From: Austropuccinia psidii
Taxonomy: Eukaryota; Basidiomycota; Pucciniomycetes; Pucciniales; Sphaerophragmiaceae
Direction of reading: 5' to 3'
NCBI GenBank assembly: GCA_023105745.1
Contig: JALGQZ010000016.1
Coordinates: 29,877,154 to 29,941,153 of the forward strand
Length of the DNA stretch: 64,000 nucleotides
Part shown: positions 45,740-59,919 of the stretch, piece after piece
How the letters are laid out: each line of letters opens with the position of its first letter
How positions within the stretch are numbered: the stretch's first letter is position 1
Position numbers and translations under genes: made by a program
The notes under the pieces: generated by a model
The model's database searches: none
Seen by the model: the letters and a program-made list of their open reading frames with translations, nothing else
What the model was told of the DNA's origin: nothing

Positions 45740-47400
45740 GTGTTTCCAAAGCAAAATTTTGAGGGCCTAGTTTTACAGCTTTTTGCTAATCCTTGGTAGG
45801 AAGCCAGACCAAATTTTTATGATAGGATTCTGAACAAACGGTTTGAAAACCTTCAAAAATGGCTTTTAACTTCAAAAAAGGTCTCTGGGGGTCATTTAAA
45901 GGGAAATATGGTGGTTTTGTCACGATATATGCAAAAATGGTAATAAAAAGCCCTTCAGGATATCCTGGCCCACTCTGAAAACATTTCTTTGAAAAAACCT
46001 TAAAAATTGAATGATTTTCATTTCTGAAAGATAAGGCCTCTTGAGGGTATTTAGGGAGACAAATACCATATTTTGCTCCAAGCTTCTGTGAAAAATTACA
46101 TACGGACGCCTTCAAGACCTCACCACCCATCCTTGAGATAATATTAAAAACAGACTAAATTGGCCCCTGAAGGGTCATTTAGAAGGCCAAAAGCCATTTA
46201 GGAAGCTCCCTTGGAGACTTCTGCACCCCATTCAGTTTATCATATATGAGAAATTAATGAAAAATGGCTGAAGATAACCTTTTTGAAGAAAAAAGGCCCT
46301 TTTGGGGTCATTTTATTCTCCAAATTCATTTCAGAAGGTTCAGGAAGCCCCCTTGGGGACCCTTGCACCCTGCTAACTACACCATATCCAATAAATTTCC
46401 AAAATATGGCCAAAAATAGCCTTTTTGAAGAAAGTGAGGCTCCTGAAGCGTCATTTTGAAGTCCAAAGGCAGTTTTGTTCACAAAAGCATTTTAAGAAAC
46501 CATAGAAAGCCCCCTTGAATATCTTATCTTCAAACATTTCCTGAAAAATGGTCCCGTGAGGGTCATTTTGAAAGGAAAAAGAATCTTCTTCACCAAAAGT
46601 TTGAGCAAAAGTCCAGGAAGCCCTCTTGGAAACTTCTGCACCCTATTCACTAAGCCGTTCCTGAGAAAGCTCTAAAATAGGAAAAAGACCCCTTAAGGAT
46701 CATTTGAAAGGTAAAAAGATATTCTGCTTGCCATATTCTTTTGACAAAATAGTCCAAAAATCTCTCTTAAAGACTTTCACACCCCATCTACCACATTGTA
46801 TTAGAGATATTTTGAGAAAATGGCCTTGTTTCAGGAAAAAGAGCCCCTGGAAAGTCATTTCGAAGGCCAAGAACCATTTTTTTCACCAAATTTCGTATTA
46901 AAAAAGTCCAGGAATCCCCCTTGAGGAGCTCTACGCCCCAGTTACTAGAAAATATTGGAGATATTTGTGAAAACTTTCCAAAAATGGCTTTTTTGTGGAA
47001 AATAAGGCCCCTGAGGGTCATTTTGAGAAAACATTGTCAATTATTTCTCAAAACGTACTTCATCAAAGGCCAAAAAATCACCCCTGGGGAGCTCTTCTCC
47101 CCATTCACCAGGCTATATTTTCAGAATTCCTAAAACAATTGCCAAGAAAAGATTTTTGTGACAAATAAGGCCCATGTGATATCTTTTTCTCCAAATTTAA
47201 TTCAAAACAGATCAAACAGTACCATTGGGGACTTTTTCAACCCATTCTGTCCATTATATTTGAGGAATTTCTGAAAAATTGGAAATAATAGACGCTGAAG
47301 AGTCATTTTGAGGGAGAAAAGCCATTTGATTCCAAATTTATTACTAAGAAGTCTAGGAAAACCCCCTGTGGAAGTTTTCGCCATTTCAACTCCACTCACC
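45740..47400 (+). repeat. satellite array 1 (units of about 140-165 bp)
   Basis: Around ten diverged units sharing the order GGCCCCTGAGGGTCATTTTG, AAGGCCAAAAGCCATTT, AGTCCAGGAAGCCCCCTTGG, ACTTCTGCACCCCATTCA, TTTGAGAAATTTCTGAAAA and GGCCAAAAATGGCCTTTTT. Starts of successive CCCTTGG blocks lie near 46,208, 46,349, 46,511, 46,620, 46,762, 46,915, 47,080, 47,222 and 47,365. The first 450 bases are more diverged. It stands out as richer in C and G than its surroundings. The open frames across it are repeat artefacts. Confidence 0.85.
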
Positions 47401-49900
47401 ATGAGTAAATTGACTTCACCTGAGAGTAGTTGTTTCACCTTGCAATTCAAAGGAAGAATAGATCGGATAAAGATTGAAAGATAAAACAGAAGCTTCAAAA
47501 GAAAACTAAGCCACATATGCAAGCCACACATTTTCAATTTAGTTCCCTCCATATAAAAGTAAACTATCATTAGAGAAATTAGCTCCACTCAAAAATAAAA
47601 CAAAAACTAATCAAGCTATAATTAAGAATTATCACCTTATTTAAATATCTTTTGAAAACTCTATATGTTGGCTAGATATCACCAGCGAGCTTGGTTGAGA
47701 GCCTCTGTAGAGTATCTTTAGTGACTAATGCCAATTAAATATCAAAATTGGAAACAAATTTCTGCTTTCCATTTCTTAATTCAAAAATGTGATGTTGTTA
47801 TCAGGTAAATATATTTATTAATTATTATCCTTACTTTGAGGAATCAAATATTTCCTCATATTGGAATGAATATTTCCCAAGACCATAATACATGGATTTA
47901 TCTTACCTTTATAAATACGAAGGGGTTTTAATTAAAATCAGTTTTTTCTAGGCCTCTTGTTGTAGAATTTCCTGTAAGTAAATCCTATGAAATTATTTTT
48001 TGGTTTTTCGTACAAAGTTTTTTAGTTACAACATAAGCCAAAAAAATTATTTAAGTACCATTACTTTGGTTAAATCATATTGAAAGAAGTTTAGTGGAAA
48101 TAATTCTTCACCAATCATTGTTTAGCTCTGATAGCTAAGAGATTTACCTTATCTAGCAAACCAGCTCACTTCAAAATGTAAGAATTGAGTTGAACTAATT
48201 TTACTTTCTTTCTTTGTTGAATATAATACTTTTGAGTTATATCCATAGCTTTTTATCACTTATTGAAGGTTCTTGCTACATAAATTCTACTTTAATTTCC
48301 TTTTTTTGTGCTATATTAGTTTCGTATTTTCATTTCATTATTATCAATTCTATTACTGTGGAGAATTAAATTTAAATATTAACACAAAGATAAATGTATG
48401 TATGTGCTTTAGACTCAAATAGTGTGTTTTATGATAACTTTAGAATAAGATGTCAAGAATGAAGAATATTACCTGAGAAATATGAACGAATGAGGACTCT
48501 TAAAAAATCAAAAACATTGAGAAATTTAATATGAGTATTTTTATTACAAGAATATTTCTCTAAAAAAGCTGGAAACCTTATTCACATAAATCAAATTTGA
48601 AAGAACTCTTAATATTGCATGGATATTAGTAAGAACTAATGACTACCTCATTCTGAAAAGATAGAATTCATTATTTACCTTTCAAATTATTGAATATTTG
48701 AGTGGCATTCAAAAAGAGAGTTGGAATAGGTAGGTGCTTATATTTCATTCTTTTAATATTTCTTTAAAATATGTATTTGAGGCTTACTTAAACTTTAAGG
48801 TACTTTTCTCTATCGAAAATTTGAAATGATGAACTTGGCCAGTGTAATACACTCTTTACGTACTATTTTTGCTCCAATCATATCTCCAAGTTATTCATAT
48901 AGCTCAATGATATAATATGATTAACTTCTTTCCCGTAATTTTTGATATTGATTATTTAATAATCCAATTTTTCTTTCAGGTTTATCCAGAATAGAAAGAT
49001 AAAGTGGGTTTTAAATGAGTTTGAAGTTCTGTTGGAGTAATAGACATATAAGCTCATAGACATGTCCAACTAGCTTCAAAATATAATCAAAATTGTTTTC
49101 TAAAGCTTAAAATTAGAATAACTAAAATAACCCGAAAGATTAAAAAAAAGTATTCTACCAACAATGATCTTTATAGAGATCTTTTCTTGAAACATTCAAA
49201 ACAGTTCATTGAACCTATTTCTTTTATGATTGATTCTTAATCTATTTTTGAGAAATGTTTGTTATTTTGGGTGATTAAAAACACTCAGATTTTGGGACGA
49301 TACGCTTTTGAAAGGTTGGAAATTTCCTTTAAATCTTCTAGCAGTAATTCAAAATTTATGAACCTTCCTTCATATTTCATTTCCCATTATTCAAGAAAAC
49401 TTCTTTAGCTTAACCTTTTCTCAAAGCTATTCACAATTTGTCTAAAAACTTCTAAAATGTGAGTTATTTCCTCTCAAAAATCTTGATTCTAAGAAGAAAT
49501 TCAGAACCTACAGTTTCAAAAACAATTGATTAATAAAAGTTTACTCTGCAATAGCCCTCCCAATAACTTTCATTTTTTGGAGGTGTATATTTTTGAATTT
49601 TTTTGTTTAAGGAAATAAAATTAAAAAAGTTCAGAAAACACAGATAATAAATTGGAAAAGGTTTTTTTACAAAAATAAATCAAAAAACTGTATGAGATTG
49701 TAAAAAAACAAATTACATAATTTTTTTTAAAACCTGTAAAAATAGGAGCTATCAATTGCCTTTATTGAATTCATTATCTCTACATTTATTAGTGGAGAAT
49801 ACTTCTTTCAGGATTTAATCTATCTATTGTGTCCTCAACAAATTCAAGGAAGGTCATGGATTTCATATGAACACAATAATAACTCTCATCTCATATAACC
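47401..49900. other. AT-rich spacer between satellite-related segments
   Basis: No gene recognised. Confidence 0.4.
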
Positions 49901-50029
49901 ATGATTTTCTTTATTCATTTTATTTTTTCTCATTTTTATTATGAGGAGATGTTTTATTCTTTTTTCTTTTTTATTTTCTTAATTGAATTGAAATAAATTT
50001 TACTTATTTCATTTCATTTATTTTTTGTT

Positions 50030-50990
50030 TGGAAAGCTACAGTAGAAGTTATGTACATTCTGCTACTGTAAATTTGTCAACAATCATGGACAAAATTACA
50101 AAAACAGGCTGTAGAAATCTTCTACTTTCATTCAAAGAGATAAAAAATATGAAAAGTAAAAAAACAAATTAATGAGATAAACTATTTGCAATAATAATAG
50201 ATGTGAATAAAAATAAAAATAAAAACTATGAATAATAAAGCCATAATATGATAAAAGAAAGAAAAATAATAATACTAAGGCTCATATAGCTAAAAAATTT
50301 AGATGATGATGATAAGCTAAGAGTTAAAGCTATACCTATTTCAAAAAATAAAAATGATTGAATAAGTAGAAAAACTAATATCTTCTTTATATGTCTCAAG
50401 GAATTTTTCAAGACAAAAATCCTTTTTTATTTTTATTTCCATTTTTTAATATCAACAAACATTTCATAAAAAATATAAGGCAAATAAAACAATATGTGAT
50501 TCCATGTGAGAGGTTAACTCAAAAATGGTCTTCCTTCTATAGGCTTTCTTGTGACCTATAAAGTTTTCAAAATTCTTTTCTTAATTATATAATATCAAAA
50601 GAGGAGAAGGACTATTCCTCAGTATAAAAAACATTTTCCATTCATAAAAGTCTTCAAAATTGAGAAATTATTTTTTGAAGCAACAATATAGTTCCAAACT
50701 TGATTCTTCATGACAAGTGAAGCTCGATTTAATCTTAAACAACAAGTTTAAGTACTATTTAATCTATCAAAAAACTTAAAAATAATCAAAATCAAATCAA
50801 TTATCTATAACTTAATCAAATAAAAGAGAAGAAATAAGATAGAGTTTCTGTAATATTCCAGTGGCTTAGAAGGTTTTAGAATATTACCAAACATCGAGAT
50901 TATGTGTTAAGCTCATTTCAAAGTAGAGGCTCAAGCTATTCTCCAAATACAACACCTGCCTCAAGGTGTTGTAATTTTTCTCATGGTGAC
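50030..50990. repeat. dispersed repeat, copy 2
   Basis: Counterpart of 35,880-36,910: CTACAGTAG...TCTGCTACTGTAAATTTGTCAACAATCATGG at its start (50,037-50,090) and TTTCTGTAATATTCCAGTGGC...CAAACAT...TGTGTTAAGCTCA at its end (50,845-50,915). It runs straight into satellite array 2. Confidence 0.6.
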
Positions 50991-51660
50991 TATATGTAAG
51001 AAATATCTAAAAAATGACCTTTTTGCAGCAAACAAACCCCCTAAAAGGTCATTTTTCTCTCAAAATTCACCATGGAAAATTCCAGCATTCTCCTTTGGGA
51101 GCTTCTATATCCCATTTACTACACCATGTCTGAGAAATTTGTCAGAAATGGCCAAAAATTACCTTTTTTCGGAAAATAAGGTCCCAGGAGGGTAATTTTG
51201 AAGGCCGAAGGCCATTTTCCTCACTAAATTTGGTGTTAGAAATTAAAAAGTACGCCTTGAAAACCTATACACCCAATCCACTAAATTATCTTTGAGAAAA
51301 TTTCAGAAGTTGGGCTAAATTGGCTTTTTTGTGGAAAATGAGGCCCCTTAAGAGTCATTTTGAAGTAAAAAGGCCATTTTTCACAAAATTATTTGAAAAA
51401 ATTCCCAGGAAGCCCATTGATATCTTATAAACCCAAACCACTACACCATCTTTGTAAGAACCTTAAAATGATGTGAAAAATAGTCTTCTTGTGGAAAATG
51501 ATGCCCTCCAACAGTCATTTTGAATTCCAAAGGCAATTTTATTTACCAAATTCTCAAAGAAACATTAAAGTATAACCCATTTAAGCCTTCTCCAACCCAT
51601 CCAAAATACAGCCTTTGAGAAGATATTCAAAAATTGCCAAAAATCACCTCATTTTTATTT
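50990..51660 (+). repeat. satellite array 2
   Basis: About four units of the same satellite as 45.74-47.40 kb, in the same orientation. The GGTCATTTT-type block recurs near 51,045, 51,190, 51,352 and 51,513, with GGCTTTTTTGTGGAAAATGAGGCCCC between. Confidence 0.85.
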
Positions 51661-54600
51661 AAGGGTTTCTTTTGGTACTATTAAGATCGGAAATGTGAAT
51701 TATGAACGCAAATAAAGAATATTCATTAAGGATATCCTAGAAATATCTTGAGTAAATTTATATCTCACATGGAAATATTCTAGTGATAAAATAAGGATAT
51801 CATAATAATATAATTAACCATTCTGGTGATATATTAAGGATATTCTAGTAATACAATGAGGATATACAGGTAGTATAGCAAGGCCATAGCATTAATTTAT
51901 TCAGAGATCCTAGTTAAATAATTATTTTATTTGTTTTCTCAAAAAAAAGTGAAGGATGTTTCATCACTGACCAGCTTGTTACATCAAAAATGTCATTGTG
52001 GCTATAGCTGTAGAAATAAGCCAAGAACCTATCAATTAGTAATGAAATAAAAGGAAGTAAATATTTATGTGAAGAAACAAAACATGAATAAAAATGAATT
52101 TAAAATTTTTCAATAGATTATTCTTCTTATCCTTGTCTCTATTTAGCCCATATATATAAAGCTTAAAACAAACCCATCTCCAAAAAAACAAAGTCTCTTC
52201 TTTTATTTTCATTATCATCATCAAGGTGTCATAATAATATTAGCTGAAGAATTCCTCAGCTAATTAAGATATGATGTATTTATTTCATTTTCAATATCTA
52301 ATTTGATATTATCAAATGAATCATTGGATTTTAATAAAAAACAAATATATATATATAAATCTCTATGAAAGTAAAAAATTAAAAAAGGAACTACTTTAAA
52401 AATTTCCAAAAAACATAGTTTGTTGTTTTTTCATTTTTTCCACATATAGAAAAAAATAAAGTTTCAAAATGATGAAACTCATTAAATCAAGAAAGAAGGA
52501 TCATATTGGAAAATGAGAAAAAAATCAAAATGATTTGGAATTTAATCTACTCAAATAAGAAACTGCTTTGAAGATAGATGTTCATGTATTTTATAAATCA
52601 TAAATTAATAATAGAAAAAAGTTGATTTTTACAAAAAGAATGCGGATGAATTTCAAAATTTTAATTCGAAACTATAAATATCATCTCATTTGAGTTTAAT
52701 TCGCCCCCTCGCTTACTAATTATGCCTGTTTTTCTTCGCCGTGGTATTGATAGTAACGGATGCCCTTGAAGGTGTGTAAAAATAAACCAGGTTCTTATTA
52801 TAGACATTTCACTCATGATAAATGAAACAAAACCATTTATAATAAGAAAATAATGGGAAATTTATCCCAAAAACATTTTCATTGTTGAGCTAAACTAATT
52901 CTTGAAGAATCGATATCAAATATTTTTCAAATATGATTTCTACTATTTGAATAATTTTTGTAGCTTAGTTGAGTAAAACATAAAAGTATCATTAAGTAAA
53001 AAATTAAGATATATTGTCACTATTGTCTTACATTCAATTTACCAAAACTTTCACCAAATATTTCAATATTTTTTCTATTGTCAAGATTTTTAAATATTCT
53101 TTTTCCAAGAAAAAAATAGGATCAGAAGTGATTGATTGTCTCAATTAAAATAAAAATGGCATCTTTTACCAATTGAAAGACAATTTTAAAAAAATTCAAT
53201 TGGATTTGGGGGATGGCTAGAGCAAAAAATATCCAGATACCCAAATCCCCCCAAAATTCTGAAAAATATTTTAAAAAAATTCCGAATGATGAAGACCATA
53301 TTTAGAAATAGTTGTAAAAGCTTATGAGTAAGGGAAAATACATTGGAGTTTTTCTTCAAGACAAAAAGGTTCAAAAAAATGCTTTGATTGGGCAATTTGT
53401 TTCACAAAAAGACAAAAGTGGTAAAGAATTATTAGTCGAAAATTTCGAAATTAGGTTAAAAGGATATTTTTACAAATGAAATGGGCACAGCTATGTGTTC
53501 CTATCATTTCCATTATGCGCATTTTACAGTCCCCTTTTGACTGATTTAGATTTTTTATAGTTTATTCCTTTTTAAATATTTATATAGAAAACAAAACTAA
53601 ATAAGATAGATATCTTCCGACTTCATTCAAATCAGAATAATAATAATTGATAAAAATTTAGGTTTTTCAATATATGAATTGAGGAGATTGGTAGAGCTAC
53701 ATAAGAATTCGGTAAATTGAAGTACGCTCTCTTATATGAAGCTACCAAAGCTTTGGTGAATTAATCAAACTACACACTCAAAAGACACTTTCTCCACTTT
53801 GAATGGAACATAGGGAAAATTAGGATAAACGGAGACTTTTAGGAATTCTTCGCCTCCCTAAAAGCAAAAATACAAAAAACCCAAAATAACAGTTTTTTCT
53901 TTACTACGTATGGATTTATTGTTGTAATATTCTACATTCTGATACCAAAAAATTACATAGATATCAATAAAACCAACTAAATATGAGTATAAGTCATTAT
54001 TTTTACTTTAAGATTCATCTCAACCATCTACTCTGTTTTAAAAAAACTGAGGGAGTTCCACCACCAATAAAATAGTTGAATTTTGGACATGAATTATGTG
54101 CGGAAATTTCTCAATTTTCAAAGCTTACCTTTTCAATGGTCTAGTTTATATAGTTGTACATCCTGTGAATCAAAATCGGAACCAAAAAAACCTGACTTTC
54201 ATTACACAACTGGATTTTGAAATAAATTATCCATGGAACCTAAACAATGAGCATACTCGTTTTTGAAACGTTAAGATTGCTAATATGTTTTTCAAAAGCT
54301 GTTTCAAGCCGTTATATTTGAGCCTGATAAAAATATGTTTTGAGATTCCCAAAAACATGGATACAGAATGGTAAAAGTTTTATTATTCCAGGGCTTCTTT
54401 CCCACATAAAAATAATTCTGAATAAAGAATCTCTGAGCTGCATAAGTGGCGTATGTTTCAATTTCTTTTTCTGAAAATAACAAAAATGAGAAAATAGGTC
54501 AATTTTGTCAATTTATGAGGATTATTTTAAAATGAAATGAAATTTTGAATTTTTTGGTTAGACCATGATTTTTTCAGAAACAAATACAGCTTATATATAT

Positions 54601-57600
54601 ATATTCTTGAAATAAATTGGATTGAAGCTTTTAAAGTTATGAGGGATATTTTTCTAAGTGAGAAAATAATCTTTTTGACACATTTCAAGTTTAAATTTTT
54701 ATTTGCAAAATTAAAAAATTCTCAAATTCAATAATGAAATAGTGGCTGAAGATAAATCAAAAATTGAACCCTACAAAAACATTCTTCTGAATTCTTTTTC
54801 AGGCCCGATAAAAACTTATACGTGAAGGAAATATAGTAAGAAAAAAAGAAAATCAGAGGAATAAATACCTAAACTGACCTCATACAATTATTCTTCATTT
54901 ATTTAGATAATTGATTATGAAAATAACAGATAGCTAATAATGAGAGGAGAAGCTCACAAAATAATGTTTGTCATAAACAGGAAAGTAATAGCTAATAGGA
55001 GGACTATAAAGGAACTTCAATTATGAATGTGCTGAAAAAGAAGATCAATTTCAAATGCTTCATATCGAAAAATTGGATTAAATTTAAGCTAGTATTCAAC
55101 TATTCCTTTTTTATGATTGCCTTACTGAATAGAGCACTTGTATTCCAAAGAATAGTTTTTAGAATTTCTGAAAAAATTGAATCTATAGTTTTGAGAGGTC
55201 AATGGATTGCTTTCTTTTATTTTTTGTGAGATTTGGTTCTAGTACTTCATTAATTCCAATAAAGAGCTTCCAGGCCTGGGTATATAAGCCTCACAAGTTC
55301 CTGTTGTAATCTACCATTAGTTACAAGCCCCGATCTCATTCCTCTACATAATCAATTCTCTCAAATATCATAAGCAATTCACTGTAAGTTGATGATGAAT
55401 AAAACCATGTTTTTATTTTAATTTCTATAAATGGATGTGAGAGATCCTATTCATGAATAAATTTCCTATTATTTTTGTGTTGATAATTGAAATATGAAAA
55501 TGAGCTGTAAGGAGTATTATTTATTTTCCCGTTGTATGCACACCATAGGCCATGTATACTGGAAGACCTGAGAGATGATATATGTATGGATTATATCTTC
55601 AAGAAACACCCTAAGATTTTCCATATGTTTAATGAGGAAAGCTTCATTATACTTGGAATATGGATTTTATAGTTTGAATAGTAATAAGGAATTCATTATT
55701 TTGAATATGAAAAGAGATAAGGTGCAAATCTAAAAAAAAATCATGAATCTAAATTTATGATTACCCATGATATTTTTCACCTCATCTTCAATGAAGTGAA
55801 ATCAATCTTATTTTGATTGGAGGTCCTATCACCACACATGTGAAGCCAGTGTTTACAAATGAGTTTGTCAAGGCTTAATTTTAATATAAACCAACTGATA
55901 ATATATGAGTATTAAGGTGCCATACACATTCAATTTAACTTCCTCAGCACTTGAAAAAGATCTGTAATCATTATTTATGATAAATTGCCAAAACAATCAC
56001 TTATATAAAGTCTGGAGCTTTCATAACTTTTTCCTTTTGGAGCCCCAACAAGGCTCTGTAATCCATGTTTTTCCAGGAATTTTTTGGTTATTTTCTCTCT
56101 AAGGGTCTCATATGGACCATAGTCCATGGTCTTCAGTTTTCAGGGGGCTCAAACTCCAAAAACTGGAAAAATGTCCTATGAAGCCACAATTATTGATTCA
56201 GGCCCCTAGAAACCTCTAGATATCCAGAACCCAATAATGGCCATGGACAAGTCAACCCAGTCCCATAATATGATGATAATATCAAAATGTAGCATTTTAA
56301 GATGTTGTTTTAGTTTTGGCCACCATGCTCCCCAAATACTATCAGAATATCATTATGAATAATTCTTTTTCTGGTGATAAATTCCTGAAACTCACACCTC
56401 CTCAATAAGAATTATGAAATACCCCTTCCTTAAAGACTCTGATTTTCATGGAAAAAAAGGTGAAAAGTTTAAGGTTTCCCTAGTTTGTATAATTACTTAA
56501 TCAGACTCTTCTTTCCATAAGGCTGTTTATTAAGCCACTAAGTATTCCACCAATGAAATATTGCCCAGGTATCTCCTAGGAGTTATTACAATGATTTTCA
56601 AGACCAGTTGGAAAGGTGTCAAAGATCAATACACCAATTACAAAACCAATTAAGCCAATGCAGTATTAATTCAAAGAAACCTGTATGGGTCTCACCCTTT
56701 TTTGGGAAGTTTATCTTCATACTGTGTGTAATTCAATGCATCCATCCCATTTTCCAGTGGGCCAAGTACATTTTACCATTCTCCAAATGAAGATTCATAA
56801 GCTTACACAGCTGTGATTATTATTTGAAAGGCTCAATTCCTCAACCTCTCACATATACTTCCTACTCTTTGAAATATTGGGGGTTTTCTTCTTGGTTCAT
56901 TAATATTCTGAATTTGTTTTTGAACTTCATTATATTTCATTTTGTGATATTTAATACTGATAAACTCAATTCAGTCATTTGAATTTATTTTCAGTGGCTA
57001 TTGGTGGTAATATACCTACAAATAACTTTATTACTTCTGGAATGGATGAAAAATTTATTGAGGAATCTACTTAGTTTTCTCTTGGCGATTAGATTTTTTC
57101 ATCTGTTTTCCAATTTTGTACTGAATTATTATTAAAGAAATGAATTCTTATCTAGTTAATTCTTTGGAATTCCTCCAAGTAAGCTCTTATTCACTGAGAT
57201 CCAGAGAACTCTCGCTTCCAAATATTCCTTTTGATATAAGACTGGGTTCTATGAGCTAAAGGCTGAAAAATATTCAAATCTTATTTCAATATAGTTTCAT
57301 TTTGTATAAAAGCTAAAAATAGAAGTATTTTTTAAGCTATTTTTTCTAAGTTCACACAGTAGATTTACAGCAATTAATAGAGAGAAGTCCCACTTATCGA
57401 GTTTCCTAATGCATTGAGTAAACAACGAAAATTGAAACCACTTATTTTTCCTAAGGGATGAGATAAATTTCTGGCAGGAAATAAGTAATTTAGTATATTT
57501 GAAGTAGATATTAAATATTGACGATGGTGATTTGCATACATTAAGAGCTTTGTTTCAGAATACACCATTTAAGTTGAAATATCTGAAAATTTAATAATTG

Positions 57601-57818
57601 ATTTCCTTGAATTCATGTAGCAGTGATTAATTTGAATTATATCATTTTATCTTAAAGCCTTGATTTGTATTATATTTTGAAGTATAATTTTAGAATTATA
57701 TGATAATTATGAAATATAATGTGAATGAGTTGATTTGAGGAATCATTAAGTTTTGTATATGAAGCTACCATTTAGGAATAAGGGAGTAACATAAAGTATA
57801 AAAATTAGTATAGAAATA
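51661..57818. other. 6 kb of AT-rich DNA without recognised genes
   Basis: Only short frames. Three patches are less AT-rich: 52,690-52,790 (contains CpG, unlike its neighbours), 55,270-55,350 (a TATATAAG sequence in GGGTATATAAGCC, a possible stray TATA box) and 56,030-56,330. None shows a coding pattern I can name. Confidence 0.4.
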
Positions 57819-57896
57819 TATGAGCCTTTAGGTGTGTACTAAATATACAAATATTCTCCAACTAAGCTCATAATAAAATTTGAAGTATAAAAAACC
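57819..57896 (+). repeat. left fragment of a split LTR
   Basis: TATGAGCCTTTAGGTGTGTA...AATATACAAATATT resembles the first 40 bases of the Gypsy LTR at 17,792. It is cut at 57,896 by the reverse-oriented LTR, and homology resumes at about 59,920. Confidence 0.5.
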
Positions 57897-59919
57897 TGTA
57901 AGGTTTGACTATGGAACAATAAGTAAAAATTACTAATATTTTACTTATTGTACTATGCATGTCCTTATGAATGAAATAAATAAGATAAAATAATTATAAT
58001 CAAGAATTATTATAATTGTGGCGTAAAATGGTTATATTATTAAATAAATATAATAATATAATTTATATAATAAAATATAATATAATAAAGATAAATATAT
58101 TAATATAAAATAATTAATATATTTAATGGCTCTTTATTATTGTTACAAACAAATAATAAAGGCGTAAAAAATTGTTTTTTATTGATAAAAAACGATTAAT
58201 AACAATAATATTACCAATATTAAAGTTATAAATTAATATAAATACTACTTATATTAATTAAAGAATTATTAAAATAATAATAAAGAGAAAATTATTATAA
58301 TAAGAGAAAATAACCTACTTTTAAAACTTAATATAATAATTTTGAAATATTTTACGCCAAAAAATATAAATACAACTTTTTCAAATTGTATTTACAATAA
58401 AAATAAAGAAAAAATTACTAATATTCTTGATTTTTACATGGAAATGAGTTTTTAGAGAGATTTTTAACAAAAACAATTAAATAAATGATTTAATCACGTC
58501 AAAATAGATGATTATAGCAAGGTGGTCTTTGGTCTTTAATAATATAATAGTTTTATATATAAAGAATAAAGAAATTACCTTTGGTTTAATTGATTTAATG
58601 TTTTTGATGCGTCTGTTGGGAAAACAGAGTAAAAGAAGCTCTATTTATAGTAAATACCTCCCTCATAGAGTCCAACAGGCCTCTAGTAGACGTGTACTGA
58701 TCATATCCACTGGAATTTATCAATATTTTAAGGTTTGAGGATGATTACATCATGATCAAACCATATTACATCATTATTACACCATTATTTAGAGTTATCA
58801 CTATAACTCTAAGTTTGATGACATCAGAGGCTTGGCAGAACCCCAAATTTCATGTATTTTATTAGTTTTAATCATAAACTAATAGTATTCACAAATTTTA
58901 TCACTCATATGACTGTTAAACTTAATTTAAGGTTACAGTAGGTGATCATAACTGCTCAGTTTAAGCTCAAACTTTGATCTTTAATAACTTTTAAGTTTTA
59001 CACGCTACAGAAATTCAGAGAGTGAATTCTAATAGCCTGACATAGCATTATTATGCTGCCAAGAGCTTTTTATCACATCATCAAAACTCTAATTTTGATG
59101 TTTTTCCTTGTAACTCATCTTTTCTGTCAAAATTCAATATTTTAAACTTCAAACCATGATTTCAAGGGGTTGTACCCTGAATTTAATAATAAAAATTACA
59201 TCATTCTTCACGAATGAACTAGTAGAATCCAACTGTGTACTTTTTTTTAAGTTTGGACCACTTTCACAACAAAGTGGTCAACAGCTCTGTTGATTTTTAT
59301 CAATATTTCATCATAGGTTTTAACCTTGATTATAATTTGTAAAATAAAGTTTATATCTGTGCTCTTACAGTAATTACGTGGTAACTTTATTTTTGGTTCA
59401 TCACTCTATCTTGTATAGCTTAAGAGATATTAGCTATGATCCTTGAATATATGCATTGACCAAAAAAGTGCATATATTCAGGTTAATTCCTTAAGTATTA
59501 ACTTTGGAAATCAGCTCATTAATTGTTTTATGTGTGAATTTTCATGGGGAATCCAATGGTACAGTTTATTTCAAATGTTGTTTCATTGGTTCTTGAAATA
59601 AATAAGGATTCATGGCTTTTATAAGGTATTATTCCTTATAAATCATTAAATATTGACTTTACAGATATGCCATAAAAATGGTATATGTGTATTTTACCAT
59701 AGGGAATCCAATGGTATAATTTATTTCACATGTTGACTCATTGGTTTTTAAGTTAAACCAATTTTTGTACCAATTTATGGTATTTTTGTATTTTTAAAGT
59801 AATTATTTTTAATTTTTAATTATTCTAAGTAATTTTACTATAATTATCTTAAAGGTATAATTATTCTGAGTTCTTCTTGTGACCTTATTGGGTATGTGGT
59901 CATATCTCAAAGGCTCACA
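57897..59919 (-). repeat. LTR-like unit in reverse orientation
   Basis: On the minus strand it runs from TGTGAGCCTTTGAGATATG (with CACATACCC terminus) to GTCAAACCTTACA, the same ends as the unit at 25,142-27,256. A TATA-like CTATAAATAG on the minus strand lies at 58,641-58,650. Flanking 5-mers AAACC and TTCAT do not match, so no target duplication is visible. No internal coding region adjoins it. Confidence 0.68.
58020..58358. repeat. inverted-repeat segment bounded by GGCGTAAAAT
   Basis: GGCGTAAAAT at 58,020 and ATTTTACGCC at 58,349 are perfect inverted 10-mers around 319 bases of AT-rich DNA. A third copy, GGCGTAAAAA, lies at 58,161. It may be a small MITE within the LTR or part of the LTR itself. 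Confidence 0.5.

Noticed and set aside
46240..47590. Frames of 65-128 codons on both strands in the satellite
   Set aside because: They follow the repeat units, change frame from unit to unit and match no family.
53202..53250. GGATTTGGG / CCCAAATCC hairpin
   Set aside because: Only 9 paired bases in isolation, with no associated feature.
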